Shown here: in pieces, positions 8,671 to 16,461 of the stretch
Layout: each line of letters opens with the position of its first letter
Position numbering within the stretch: position 1 is the stretch's first letter
Source of the DNA: Rubrobacter marinus
Lineage (GTDB): Bacteria > Actinomycetota > Rubrobacteria > Rubrobacterales > Rubrobacteraceae
Reading direction: 5' to 3'
Assembly: GCF_011492965.1 (NCBI RefSeq)
Contig: NZ_CP045121.1
Location: 3,596,001 to 3,660,000 of the forward strand
Length of the DNA stretch: 64,000 nt
Position numbers and translations under genes: made by a program
The notes under the pieces: model-generated
What the model was told of the DNA's origin: nothing
The model's input: the letters and a program-made list of their open reading frames with translations, nothing else
Database searches by the model: none

Positions 8671-8781
8671 CGTTGATGCCTTTCGCTTGCTTGGGTTTCA
8701 ACTCTCACATGGTGCTGGGCGGTGTCGCGCCGGGCCGCCTCGGCGACGGACGCTTCGGGTGCGTCCGCCGTGTGGGTGATC

Positions 8782-9811
8782 TCAGGCGGCGGAGCGCTCG
8801 CCAGCCGGCCGGCGGCGCAGGTTCGCGCGCTCGATGGCCGGCGGGTCGTAGGCCATGTCGAGCTGTCCGACGTCGGTCCCCGGCGGGACGACCTCGTCGA
8901 TCCGGTCGAGGACCTCGCCGTCGAGGACGGTCTCGGCGCCTGCGAGCAGGTCGTCGAGGTGGCCCATGGTGCGTGGGCCGGCGATGGCGGAGGTTACGCC
9001 GGGGTGGGAGATCGCGAACGCCATCGCCATGTGCGTCAGCGTAATTCCGGCCTCTTCGGCGATGGGTATGAACTGCTCGACGGCGTCGATGCGGCGCTCG
9101 TCGCTGAGGTGGCTGAACACGCTCGCGCGGCGCAGGTCGGTCTGCTGACCCCTGCGGACGCGCCCGGTGAGCAGGCCCTGCGCCAGCGGGCTCCAGACGA
9201 TGGTCCCCATCCCGTAGCGCTCGGCGACGGGCAGGACCTCGCGCTCGATGCCTCGGTTGAGGATGGAGTAGGTCGGCTGCTCGGTGCGGAACCGCTCCAG
9301 GCCGCGCCGCTCGGAGACCCACTGCGCCTCTACCATGTCGGAGGCTGGGAAGGTCGACGATCCGATGGCGCGCACCTTGCCGCTGCGGACGAGGTCGGTG
9401 AAGGCGGAGAGCGTCTCCTCGACGTCGACGCTCGGGTCGGGTCGGGTCGGTGCGCCTGGTAGAGGTCGATGTGGTCGGTCTGCTGGCAGCGCAGCGACCC
9501 CTCGACGGCCCTGACGATCCACCGCCTCGAGTTGCCCCGCCGGTTGGGGTCGTCCCCCATCGGCCAGTGGAACTTCGTCGCCAGCACGACGTCGTCGCGC
9601 CGGCCCTTGAGCGCCTTGCCGACGATCTCCTCGGACTCGCCCTGGGCGTACATGTCGGCGGTGTCGACAAAGTTGATCCCCGCGTCCAGGGCCTTGTGGA
9701 TGATCCGGACCGAGTCTTCGTGGTCGGGGTTGCCCAGGGCGCCGAACATCATCGCGCCCAGGCAGTAGGGGCTGACCTTATGCCGGTGCGTCCCAGAGGT
9801 CTGTAGTTCAT
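8782..9811 (-). pseudogene. aldo/keto reductase, two frameshifts
   Basis: The start [10 protein letters not shown] is in one frame, [19 protein letters not shown] through [12 protein letters not shown] in a second, and [18 protein letters not shown] to the end in a third. The tetrad residues are present: Asp and Tyr in FVDTADMY, Lys in LATKFH, His in YQAHRPD. The first shift is one missing base near 9780. The second, near 9440, is an extra 5-base unit in a threefold tandem repeat (GACCC on the coding strand). It may be slipped-strand damage or sequencing error. It heads the leftward oxidoreductase set. Confidence 0.8.
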
Positions 9812-9880
9812 GCAGACTTCCTTCCTTACGCTGCCGTGAGCCGGTCGCGGCGGGTGGTAGAATCTGGTGCGTTGGCAACC

Positions 9881-9927
9881 GGATAGCCTGTCCGCCGTAC
9901 TATAATCCGTAACGGATAGGTTGTCCA
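9881..9927. promoter_or_regulatory. divergent promoter region with two operators
   Basis: GGATAGCCTGTCC (9881-9893) and GGATAGGTTGTCC (9914-9926) are matching semi-palindromes whose starts are 33 bp apart, about three helical turns. For the leftward genes, TGGACA (complement of 9922-9927) and TATAGT (complement of 9899-9904) are 17 bases apart and overlapped by one operator. TATAAT at 9901-9906 may serve the rightward tetR. The likely binder is the TetR protein encoded from 9941. Confidence 0.6.
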
Positions 9928-9940
9928 CTTGGAGATCACG

Positions 9941-10549
9941 ATGCGCACGGACCAATCCCAACCGCCCCGGTCCACCCCGCCCGCGAGGCGCGCCGACGCC
10001 GAGCGCAACCGGGCTAAGATCCTCGTGGCCGCCCGCGCTGCGTTCGCCGACCCGGACTCCGGGGTGTCGATGGCCGAGATCTCGCGCCGCGCCGGCGTCG
10101 GCATGGCGACCCTCTACCGCAACTTCCCCGGCCGCCGGGAGCTCCTCGAGGCCCTCTACACCGACGAGGTCGACGCCGTCTGCGAGGCCGCCGGGACCGT
10201 CGACGGCGAGACGCCCGGGGCGGTGTTCATGGCTTGGCTGCACCGCTTCTTCGCCTTCTACGCCAGCAAGCGCCACGTCGCCTCCGAGCTGCTCGAGCAC
10301 TCGGACGGCAGCAACCCGATGTTCAACGAGAACCGCGCCCGCGTGCTCGCCGCCGGACGGCCGCTGCTCGCCGCCGCACAACACACCCACGAGGTCCGCG
10401 ACGACCTCACGATCGATCAGGTCCTCGACATGGTCGCCGCCGTCGCCAGGATCCCCGGCGACGCCGGTTACCTCGAGCCAATCCTCCGAAGCGCGCTCGA
10501 CGGCCTGCGCCCCCCGACTGATGCGGGCCCCGCGCAGGATAACCGGTAG
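9941..10549 (+). CDS. TetR family transcriptional regulator (SbtR-like C-terminal domain)
   Basis: 202 residues from the ATG after GGAG; an upstream TTG at 9929 is less likely. The helix-turn-helix is AERNRAKILVAARAAFAD, then VSMAEISRRAGVGMATLYR and NFPGRRELLEALY (residues ~20-68). The C-terminal part (MAWLHRFFAFYASKRHVASE) resembles the SbtR-type ligand domain. It is divergent from three oxidoreductase genes with two operator copies between them, so it probably represses them and itself. The inducer is unknown. Confidence 0.85.
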   Translation: MRTDQSQPPRSTPPARRADAERNRAKILVAARAAFADPDSGVSMAEISRRAGVGMATLYRNFPGRRELLEALYTDEVDAVCEAAGTVDGETPGAVFMAWLHRFFAFYASKRHVASELLEHSDGSNPMFNENRARVLAAGRPLLAAAQHTHEVRDDLTIDQVLDMVAAVARIPGDAGYLEPILRSALDGLRPPTDAGPAQDNR

Positions 10550-11303
10550 GACGGCCGGTCCCGAACCGGAAGGAGATCTACGGGGCGGAGTAGGAAGCCA
10601 TCCACTTCGGCTCGGCGCGAGGTCCTTCCGAAGGCCTCCCGCCCTCTATTCAACGTACGTCCTAGAAGGAACGGTCTCCGAAGTTCGCAGGACATCAATT
10701 CCTTATCGTAAATTGGCATGTGGGTTTCGTGCCTTCCGTAAGGGAAATCGGGCTAGGTTCGCATACCTCGTCATTAAGTGCGCGACACATAGCGGGAGTG
10801 ACGTTGGCAGGAAGATTCGGGGCTCGAGCGTGATCGCGGTCCATACCTACAGGGTTTCACGCTTTTTCGAAACCTCGAACTCCTGCTACGCTAAATCCGC
10901 CCACGCGTCGCAGGGTTTATGGCGAGGTTTGAGGTTCGGGCGGTACTGCAAGATTGCATAGAGATTCAGAGGCGCCGTGTGCCAGTACAGCGTCATCGCC
11001 CGAACGGTCATCGACCTTTGAGGCTCGTAAGCCTCCGAATCAGAGCGTCCTTCCTGCCAGACTGGCGGCACGCATACGCCGGGCAGTTGCGGCGAGGTCT
11101 GCTCTACGGGATGGTGACGCGGTCCGACCGCACCGGGAGCCCCGGACGCTGGCCGCGCGGCCGGCGTCTTGAGCGCGGGATTGGGGAGGCGCACGCGAGC
11201 GTGATATCGATGGGCGCGGCGCAGAGACCCGGTGCGTATCCGACGATAGCACCCCCCATTGCGCCAACCCGCGAACGCGATTCGAGAGAACGCCCGATAC
11301 CGC
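10550..11303. other. long stretch without a supportable gene
   Basis: About 750 bases with only low-quality open frames on both strands. From ~10680 to 10980 base composition is noticeably less GC-rich than its surroundings, which fits decayed imported DNA. I see no RNA gene, terminator or clear IS end. Confidence 0.5.
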
Positions 11304-11332
11304 TTGACGGCTCTACTTAACTGTGTTAGAAA
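11304..11332 (+). promoter_or_regulatory. promoter with TetR operator-like site
   Basis: TTGACG (11304-11309), 17 bases, TAGAAA (11327-11332). Inside is TTAACTGTGTTAGA (11317-11330), which shares TTAACT-N3-TTAG with the palindrome in the tetR promoter at 2061. It precedes a remnant of a tetR-like start. Confidence 0.5.
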
Positions 11333-11361
11333 ATAAACCAACGATAACACAGAGGGTGTTT

Positions 11362-11406
11362 GTGGGCACGGAGGAGCGTGATCAGAGGCGGCGGCAACGG
11401 GCAGCA
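11362..11406 (+). pseudogene. possible tetR-like 5' remnant
   Basis: A GTG start opens VGTEERDQRRRQR, close in style to the N-terminus of the TetR encoded at 2110 (MGIKERGQRQRQ). After about 13 residues the frame becomes arbitrary. The promoter/operator at 11304-11332 matches the one before the intact gene. Taken together these suggest a decayed paralogue; the coding evidence alone is thin. Confidence 0.35.
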
Positions 11407-11529
11407 CCTTCTCCGGCACGCGCGAGGTCTACTCGGCGGAAAGGCCGGCGGACCGGTCCGCGCACGAGTACCCGGACGCGCGGCCCAACCACGAAGGGAT
11501 CCGTCCTCCGCGCGTCCTGTTTAATTTAG

Positions 11530-11838
11530 TTCAGAAAATTGAGCAATGTTCGAGACCTGTCGGAATGTGGGGTGATTGGGGATGGATGCCATCGCGCCGG
11601 TCTTCGGGTCGCCCGTCTTCTTCGGCCCGCGCCCTCCGGCGCCGACCGGACCGGGCCATGACCGCCCGTCACGCGACGCGCGAAGCCCGACCAGGTCCCC
11701 GCCGACGGCGAATAACGCGGCGTTGTCGACGGAAGCAAAAAAGCTATTGGACGCCGCTCACAACCTTCGCCTATATGGGCGGATCGAAGAGTCATGACCC
11801 CGGCAGCGCGGTACCGAACGGATAGGTAAGCGATCCTC
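11530..11838. other. gene-poor stretch with one copy of a diverged repeat
   Basis: On the minus strand, ~11690-11740 would encode SVDNAALFAVGGDLVGLRA. This is similar to SVDNTALSINGEDPVELRA encoded on the minus strand near 12856-12905. Differences are mostly amino-acid conserving, so both are probably remnants of one repeated coding element. No intact gene is present. Confidence 0.4.
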
Positions 11839-12726
11839 ATGGAACTCAGGCATCTCAGGTACTTCGTCGCGGTGGCGGAGGAGCTCCACTTCGGTCGGGC
11901 GGCCGAGCGGCTGCGCGTCGCGCAACCGGCCGCGACCCAGCAGATACGGCGGCTGGAAAGGGAGCTCGGTCTGCAACTGTTGGTGCGCTCGAGCCGCGGC
12001 GTGCGGTTGACGGAGGCGGGGGGCGCGTTCTTGAGGGGCGCGCGCGAGTCTGGACAACAGCGAGCGCGCCGTCCTCGAGGCCTAGAGGGCGACCTCCGGG
12101 GAAGAGGGGCGCGTGCGAATGGGTGTGGTGAGAAGCGCCACCCACGGGGTTCTGACGGGGCTCGTCGGTCCGTTCGGCGAACGCTTCCCGGGGGTGTCGC
12201 TCGCCGCGCGCGAGATGAACTCGCTCGCGCAGGTCGAGGCGCTCGGGGCCGGGAGACTGGACGTCGGGTTCCTGTATTTGCCCCCCGACCGCGGTCCCGG
12301 GGACCTGGAAGCCGAGACCTTCGCAGAAGAACCGCTGGTCGCGGTCTTGCCCGCGTACCACCCCCTAGCCGACTCGAGGCGGGTGAGGCTCGACGCGATG
12401 TTCGGGGAACCTTTCGTGGTCGCCGACCGGGCACGGGAGCCCGGTTGGAACGAGCAGTTTCGGGAAGCGTGCAAAGGGCACGGTTTCGCCCCCGGGGTGG
12501 CGGTGGAAACGACCGAACTCTTGGTGGCTTTGGGGTTCGTGGCGGCCGGGCCGGCGTGGCGCTGCTTCCGGCCCCCGTCGGCAACCTGAAGATCGAGGGC
12601 GTCGCCTACCGACAGCTCGCGACGCCGGCGCCGACGGCGAAGCCGTCCGTCGCCTGGAGCCGGACGTCCCTGTCCCCGGCGGCGAGCGCGTCGCTGACGT
12701 TCGTGAGGAGCATCGCCCGCCGGTAA
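11839..12726 (+). pseudogene. LysR family transcriptional regulator, broken
   Basis: The first ~70 residues are a standard LysR winged helix: [50 protein letters not shown] shift near 12045 and an in-frame TAG near 12103 interrupt the linker. The effector domain continues in a second frame ([20 protein letters not shown] ... [16 protein letters not shown]). A missing G near 12553 returns the first frame ([14 protein letters not shown]). The nonsense codon plus two shifts argue for a pseudogene, though error cannot be excluded. In such regulators the target is usually divergent, but nothing intact lies upstream. Confidence 0.8.
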
Positions 12727-13100
12727 GGGCCGCCGCCGTTGCCCGCACCAACCCGACACGTAATCGCTACCCTGCGGCCTAGGAGGTCGAGCGGGATCCC
12801 GAGATCGATGTGGATGTACGTCGATCGTCCACCTCCTCTAGCGCGCGAAGCTCGACCGGGTCCTCGCCGTTGATGGATAACGCGGTGTTATCGACGGACA
12901 CTACTTGCCCGAGAGCAGGGCGTACTCGTAGGGGCCAAGTGTCCATGCTTCTTCGGTCTCTTCGCTGGTCCACCGCCGCTTCATCTGCCTACCCATCCTC
13001 GGCCTTTTGCGGGTCGGCGATCCGGGCCTCCGGCTGCGCGGGATCCGGTGTATTTGCTAGCGGTTCCGCGCTGAAGCCCGACCCCAGCCGCCTGCGGTAG
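12727..13100. other. gene-poor stretch with second copy of a diverged repeat
   Basis: The minus strand at ~12780-12930 encodes VVSVDNTALSINGEDPVELR and, after a shift, a sequence like TYIHIDLGIPLDLLGRR. The layout faintly recalls the start of a DDE transposase core, but I cannot confirm it. No intact gene is visible. Confidence 0.35.
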
Positions 13101-14586
13101 TCAGCCTTTATTGCCCTTGGCGGCGCTGTCCTTCAAGCCGAAAGTCGCGACGAAGGAGACGAGCGCGGCGGCCGTCAGGAGCAGCAGGGCGTCAGAGTAC
13201 GGGGGGGGGGCCGAGTTTGCGGTGAAGAAGGGGTTGATCGCTCCCGTTTCGGCCCCCTGGCGTGCCGCCAGAAAGGTGGCGGCCATGGCGGGCCCGAACC
13301 CACCGCCGAGGGCGAAGAGCGTCTGGTATATCCCGAGTCCCACCCCGCTCTCCTCAAGGGACAGCGAGGCCGCAGCCGCGTTGAAGTTCGGGGATTGGAC
13401 AATCGAGAAGCCCACGCTCAGGCCCAGCACGCCGAACATAACGGCCGCAGAGGGGGCACCGGCGGCGAACGCAGAGATGGGAACATAGAGAGCCCAAATA
13501 CGACGAGCCCGGCCCGCACGAGCGTCCGTGGCCCCAGCCGATCCGAGAGCCTGCCCGCGACCGGGGAGAGAACCGCCAAGACGAGCGCCCCGGGCGCCAG
13601 CACCAGCCCGACCACGGCCGCGGAGAGCCCGTTGACCTCGGTGAGCATCAGCGGAACCAGCACCATGCTCCCCAAGTAGGCGAACATCGAAGAACGCCGT
13701 GACCGACGCGGCCATAACCCCCCCGTTGCGGAAGAGGTGCGGCGCGACGAACGGGTTGGAGAACCGCCTTATGCGTCGGGCGAAGAGGGCGGCGAATATC
13801 CCGGCCACCATGAAGCTGCCCCACGAGACGGGGCTGGCGAACCCCACGACCTGTCCTTGCGTCACCGCGAAGAGCGCGAGCCCCGCCGAAAACGCCAGCG
13901 AGAGCCCGCCCGGAACGTCGAAGCGGCGCAAGGCTGCCACGAAACCCGCCGGCTTTTCGGGACCGCCGCCGGCGGTCCCGGGCATGGCGTGGAGGGCGCC
14001 GGGGATGAGGAGCACGGCAGGGATCAGGGTCAGGTAGAAGAGAGAGTGTCAGCCCGCGAGCCCGGCGACGAAGCCGCCGAGCACGGGTCCCACGGCCGCG
14101 CCGACGCCCAAGCTCGAAGAGAGCAGACCGATCGCCGTGCCCCGCCTTCCGGGCGGCATCGCCCTGACGACCGAGGCGAAGCCGAGCGCTGGGATGGCCG
14201 ACGCCCCGGCCGCCTGCAGCAGGCGCCCGACAACCAGCAGCGGCAGGCTCGGCGCGAGCGCGCAGGCCAGCGAGCCCGCGGCGAGAATGAAGAGGCCGAA
14301 AGCGAAAGTCCTTCTGGGACTGTACAGGTCGGCGACGCGCCCGTAGAGCGGGATAGTAACGGCGACGACAATCAGATACCCCGTCACGACCCACCCTGCC
14401 TGCCCCTGCGTCGCCCCGTAATCCCGCCGGATGTCCGGCACCACGACGTTGACGCAGGTCTGGTTTAAGGCCATGATCAGCATGGCCGCCACCACGACGA
14501 CGAGGAGTAGGCGAGCGCTCCTTCGCCCCGCCTGTGGACGAACCCTCGGCGGTACCGGCACGGGCGGCGCTGGTGTTATCGCTCAT
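13101..14586 (-). pseudogene. MFS drug exporter (DHA2/EmrB-like), nonsense and frameshifts
   Basis: Starting at MSDNTSAARAG (14586) or a GTG at 14561, the reading has LLLVVVVAAMLIMALNQTCV, then the antiporter motif region (YGRVADLYSPRRTF) and GLLSSSLGVGAAVGPVLGGF, typical of 14-helix H+ antiporters. A TGA replaces an expected Trp at 14049-14051 in the same frame. Further on, the frame shifts near 13687 and returns near 13495. A run of ten G residues at 13201-13210 is an additional unstable spot. As read, no functional transporter is made; several lesions suggest decay, mixed with possible sequencing error. Confidence 0.78.
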
Positions 14587-14655
14587 CTTGGGCGTTCTCC
14601 TTCTTGAAATCTTTGAGATCGCAACGGCCTTCGGCGAGCGTAAGGGGGTAGTCAC

Positions 14656-14760
14656 TGCGTGAGGCGTTTGAGTGCGATCACGGTGTCGGTGCCCTTGACG
14701 GGTTGCCGTTTGGGCCAGTGGCCTGACGCTAGGGCACGCTCAGCCGCTCGGTGTGCCATT
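14656..14760 (-). pseudogene. C-terminal fragment of a second methyltransferase
   Basis: The minus strand encodes RQATGPNGNP, then after a shift VKGTDTVIALKRLTQ and a stop. This parallels the tail of the neighbouring methyltransferase (RQATGPAGETTTVIDNVIAL then RRTTR). It is a remnant of a diverged tandem copy, most of which has been deleted. Confidence 0.55.
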
Positions 14761-14792
14761 GCCCGAAAGGGAAAGACGGTCGTCCATCGCAC

Positions 14793-15449
14793 TCACCGCG
14801 TGGTGCGTCTGAGGGCGATGACGTTGTCGATAACGGTGGTGGTTTCCCCGGCCGGACCGGTAGCTTGGCGCTCGGGAACCCCTACGAACTCGCTCTGCCA
14901 CAACTCGGGGTCGAGCTGGAGCCCTGCAAGCTCTTCCTCGGGGGTAGGGAAGGCGGCGTCGGGATCCGCCCAGGGCGGGGCCGATCCGTGGGACACGATG
15001 AGCAGCAGCCCGTCTGACGCCACTGCGGACGCCGCCTCTCTAAGCACCTGCTCGCGCGGGAACTCGACCGGCGACTGCAGGTACTGGGCGGAGACCAGGT
15101 CGAACCGACCGCCCGGAAAAGTCCGCGCCAGATCATGGCGTTGAAACTCGATGTGGTCTGACACACCGGCGGTTTGCGCGTTCTCCGCCGCCCGCGAGAG
15201 GGCCGTGGCGGAGATGTCGACGGCGACCACCCGCCAGCCCCGCCGGGCCAGCCAAACGGCATCGTCACCCCGCGCGCAGCCGAGATCCAGAGCCCTGCCT
15301 CCGGGTAGAGATTCGGCGAACCTTACGAGCGCCCAGCTAGGCCTTCCATCAGGGGGCCGCGTCGAGGATTTGTAGCGCTCCTCCCAGAAACGCTCTGCCT
15401 CGCCGACCTTCGCCTCGCCGGTGTCTCCACGGTAACGCTGGTTCTCCAT
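14793..15449 (-). CDS. class I SAM-dependent methyltransferase
   Basis: 218 residues from the ATG after GAGAGGAAAC; a longer frame starts at 15524 without a ribosome site. Motif I is ALDLGCARGDDAVWLARRGW (residues ~44-64), followed by VVAVDISATALSRA (motif II) and FDLVSAQYLQSPVEF, a methyltransferase 11-type core. Relatives include tellurite- and thiol-methylating enzymes as well as general small-molecule methyltransferases; the substrate is unknown. A C-terminal fragment of a diverged second copy lies just downstream, indicating a former tandem pair. Confidence 0.85.
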   Translation of the reverse strand: MENQRYRGDTGEAKVGEAERFWEERYKSSTRPPDGRPSWALVRFAESLPGGRALDLGCARGDDAVWLARRGWRVVAVDISATALSRAAENAQTAGVSDHIEFQRHDLARTFPGGRFDLVSAQYLQSPVEFPREQVLREAASAVASDGLLLIVSHGSAPPWADPDAAFPTPEEELAGLQLDPELWQSEFVGVPERQATGPAGETTTVIDNVIALRRTTR

Positions 15450-15575
15450 CGGTAGGTTTCCTCTCCTCTCTCCGCCGTGCCTCCAATAACCTGTATCCGG
15501 TTGCGTGGGTTGACGAGCGCCCATCCGTTCATGGCTTGCACCACCGCGGCCTAAAAACTAGTTAGCCGGTCCGCC

Positions 15576-16247
15576 TCATCGCAGACCCTTCAGATCCGGG
15601 TGTCCGTCGGTGAAGGAGCGCCGGCTCTCGGGAGATGCCAGCCGATGGGTACAAGGCACGCACGAGACCATCAAGACCTCCGCGTCTTCCTCGCTGAGCA
15701 CGTCGAAGTTGTGGGGCAACCTGGCGTTGAAGAAAGCCGCGTCCCCGGGCTCGAGCACGGTCCTCTCCTCGCCCAGGGTTAGCCTGAGCCTGCCCTTTAT
15801 CATGTACAGCCACTCCTGGCCTTCGTGCTCGTGCAGCTCCTGATCCGCCACGCGATCCGCAGGATAGATGACCTTCACCGCCTCTAGGCCCTCCGGACCG
15901 GCCTCCGGTACCAGCCGCTGCAACCGGACGCCCTTGCCCTGGAAGACAGGCGCCTCGCCTCCGCGTACCACCGTGCCCGGCTCCGGATCCCCGGGCTCCT
16001 CGAAGAGCTCATCGAAGCGCATGCCCAGGCCGAAGGCGAGCCGCAGCGCACCGTCAAGCGAGGGCTGCCGCTCCCCGGATTCAAGCCGCGAGATGTGCGC
16101 CGCCGAAGTGCCGGCCGCGGCCGCGAGCCCCTCAAGAGTCATTCCTTGCTCCCTGCGCGCCCGCCGTATCTTGGCCCCAAGCCCGGAAAGCACCCGTTCT
16201 ACCCGATCCTCTGCGGGCCTGTCACCCGCCGTGCCTAAAGTCTCCAT
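15576..16247 (-). CDS. XRE family regulator with cupin sensor domain
   Basis: 223 residues. The N-terminal helix-turn-helix is IRRARREQGMTLEGLAAAAG then TSAAHISRLESGERQPSL (residues ~27-65). The C-terminal cupin has ELHEHEGQEWLYMIKGRLRL and LEPGDAAFFNARLPHNF (residues ~135-190), with His and Glu side chains for a metal or small ligand. Relatives such as PuuR or SutR sense amines or sulfur compounds. A pair of AATTTTAT direct repeats just upstream is a candidate autoregulatory site. It stands alone between the methyltransferase and the kinase. Confidence 0.88.
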   Translation of the reverse strand: METLGTAGDRPAEDRVERVLSGLGAKIRRARREQGMTLEGLAAAAGTSAAHISRLESGERQPSLDGALRLAFGLGMRFDELFEEPGDPEPGTVVRGGEAPVFQGKGVRLQRLVPEAGPEGLEAVKVIYPADRVADQELHEHEGQEWLYMIKGRLRLTLGEERTVLEPGDAAFFNARLPHNFDVLSEEDAEVLMVSCVPCTHRLASPESRRSFTDGHPDLKGLR

Positions 16248-16269
16248 ACAGGCACTGTATCATGAAAGC

Positions 16270-16291
16270 AATTTTATTGCGCAAATTTTAT
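16270..16291. promoter_or_regulatory. AT-rich direct repeats upstream of the XRE-cupin gene
   Basis: AATTTTAT occurs at 16270-16277 and again at 16284-16291, a 14-bp period, 22-44 bases before the start codon. The AT richness stands out sharply. It is a candidate -10 region and operator. Confidence 0.4.
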
Positions 16292-16461
16292 GTCATATAG
16301 CCCATTGAAAAACCCATCGCTGAGCCATGCCGCGACGGTGGAGTGGGAGTAGGGAGGAAGGGATCATCTGAGGAAAATGGCCCGTTAAGGAGCGAAGGGC
16401 GAGCCCAAGAGCGGGCGGCGATGCGCCGGGGGCCGCGGCGCGTCGGGGGATGCGATGCTCG

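Noticed and set aside
10886..11419. 177-residue minus-strand open frame in the gene-poor stretch
   Set aside because: No recognisable motif, no ribosome site, and it crosses the promoter/operator at 11304-11332.
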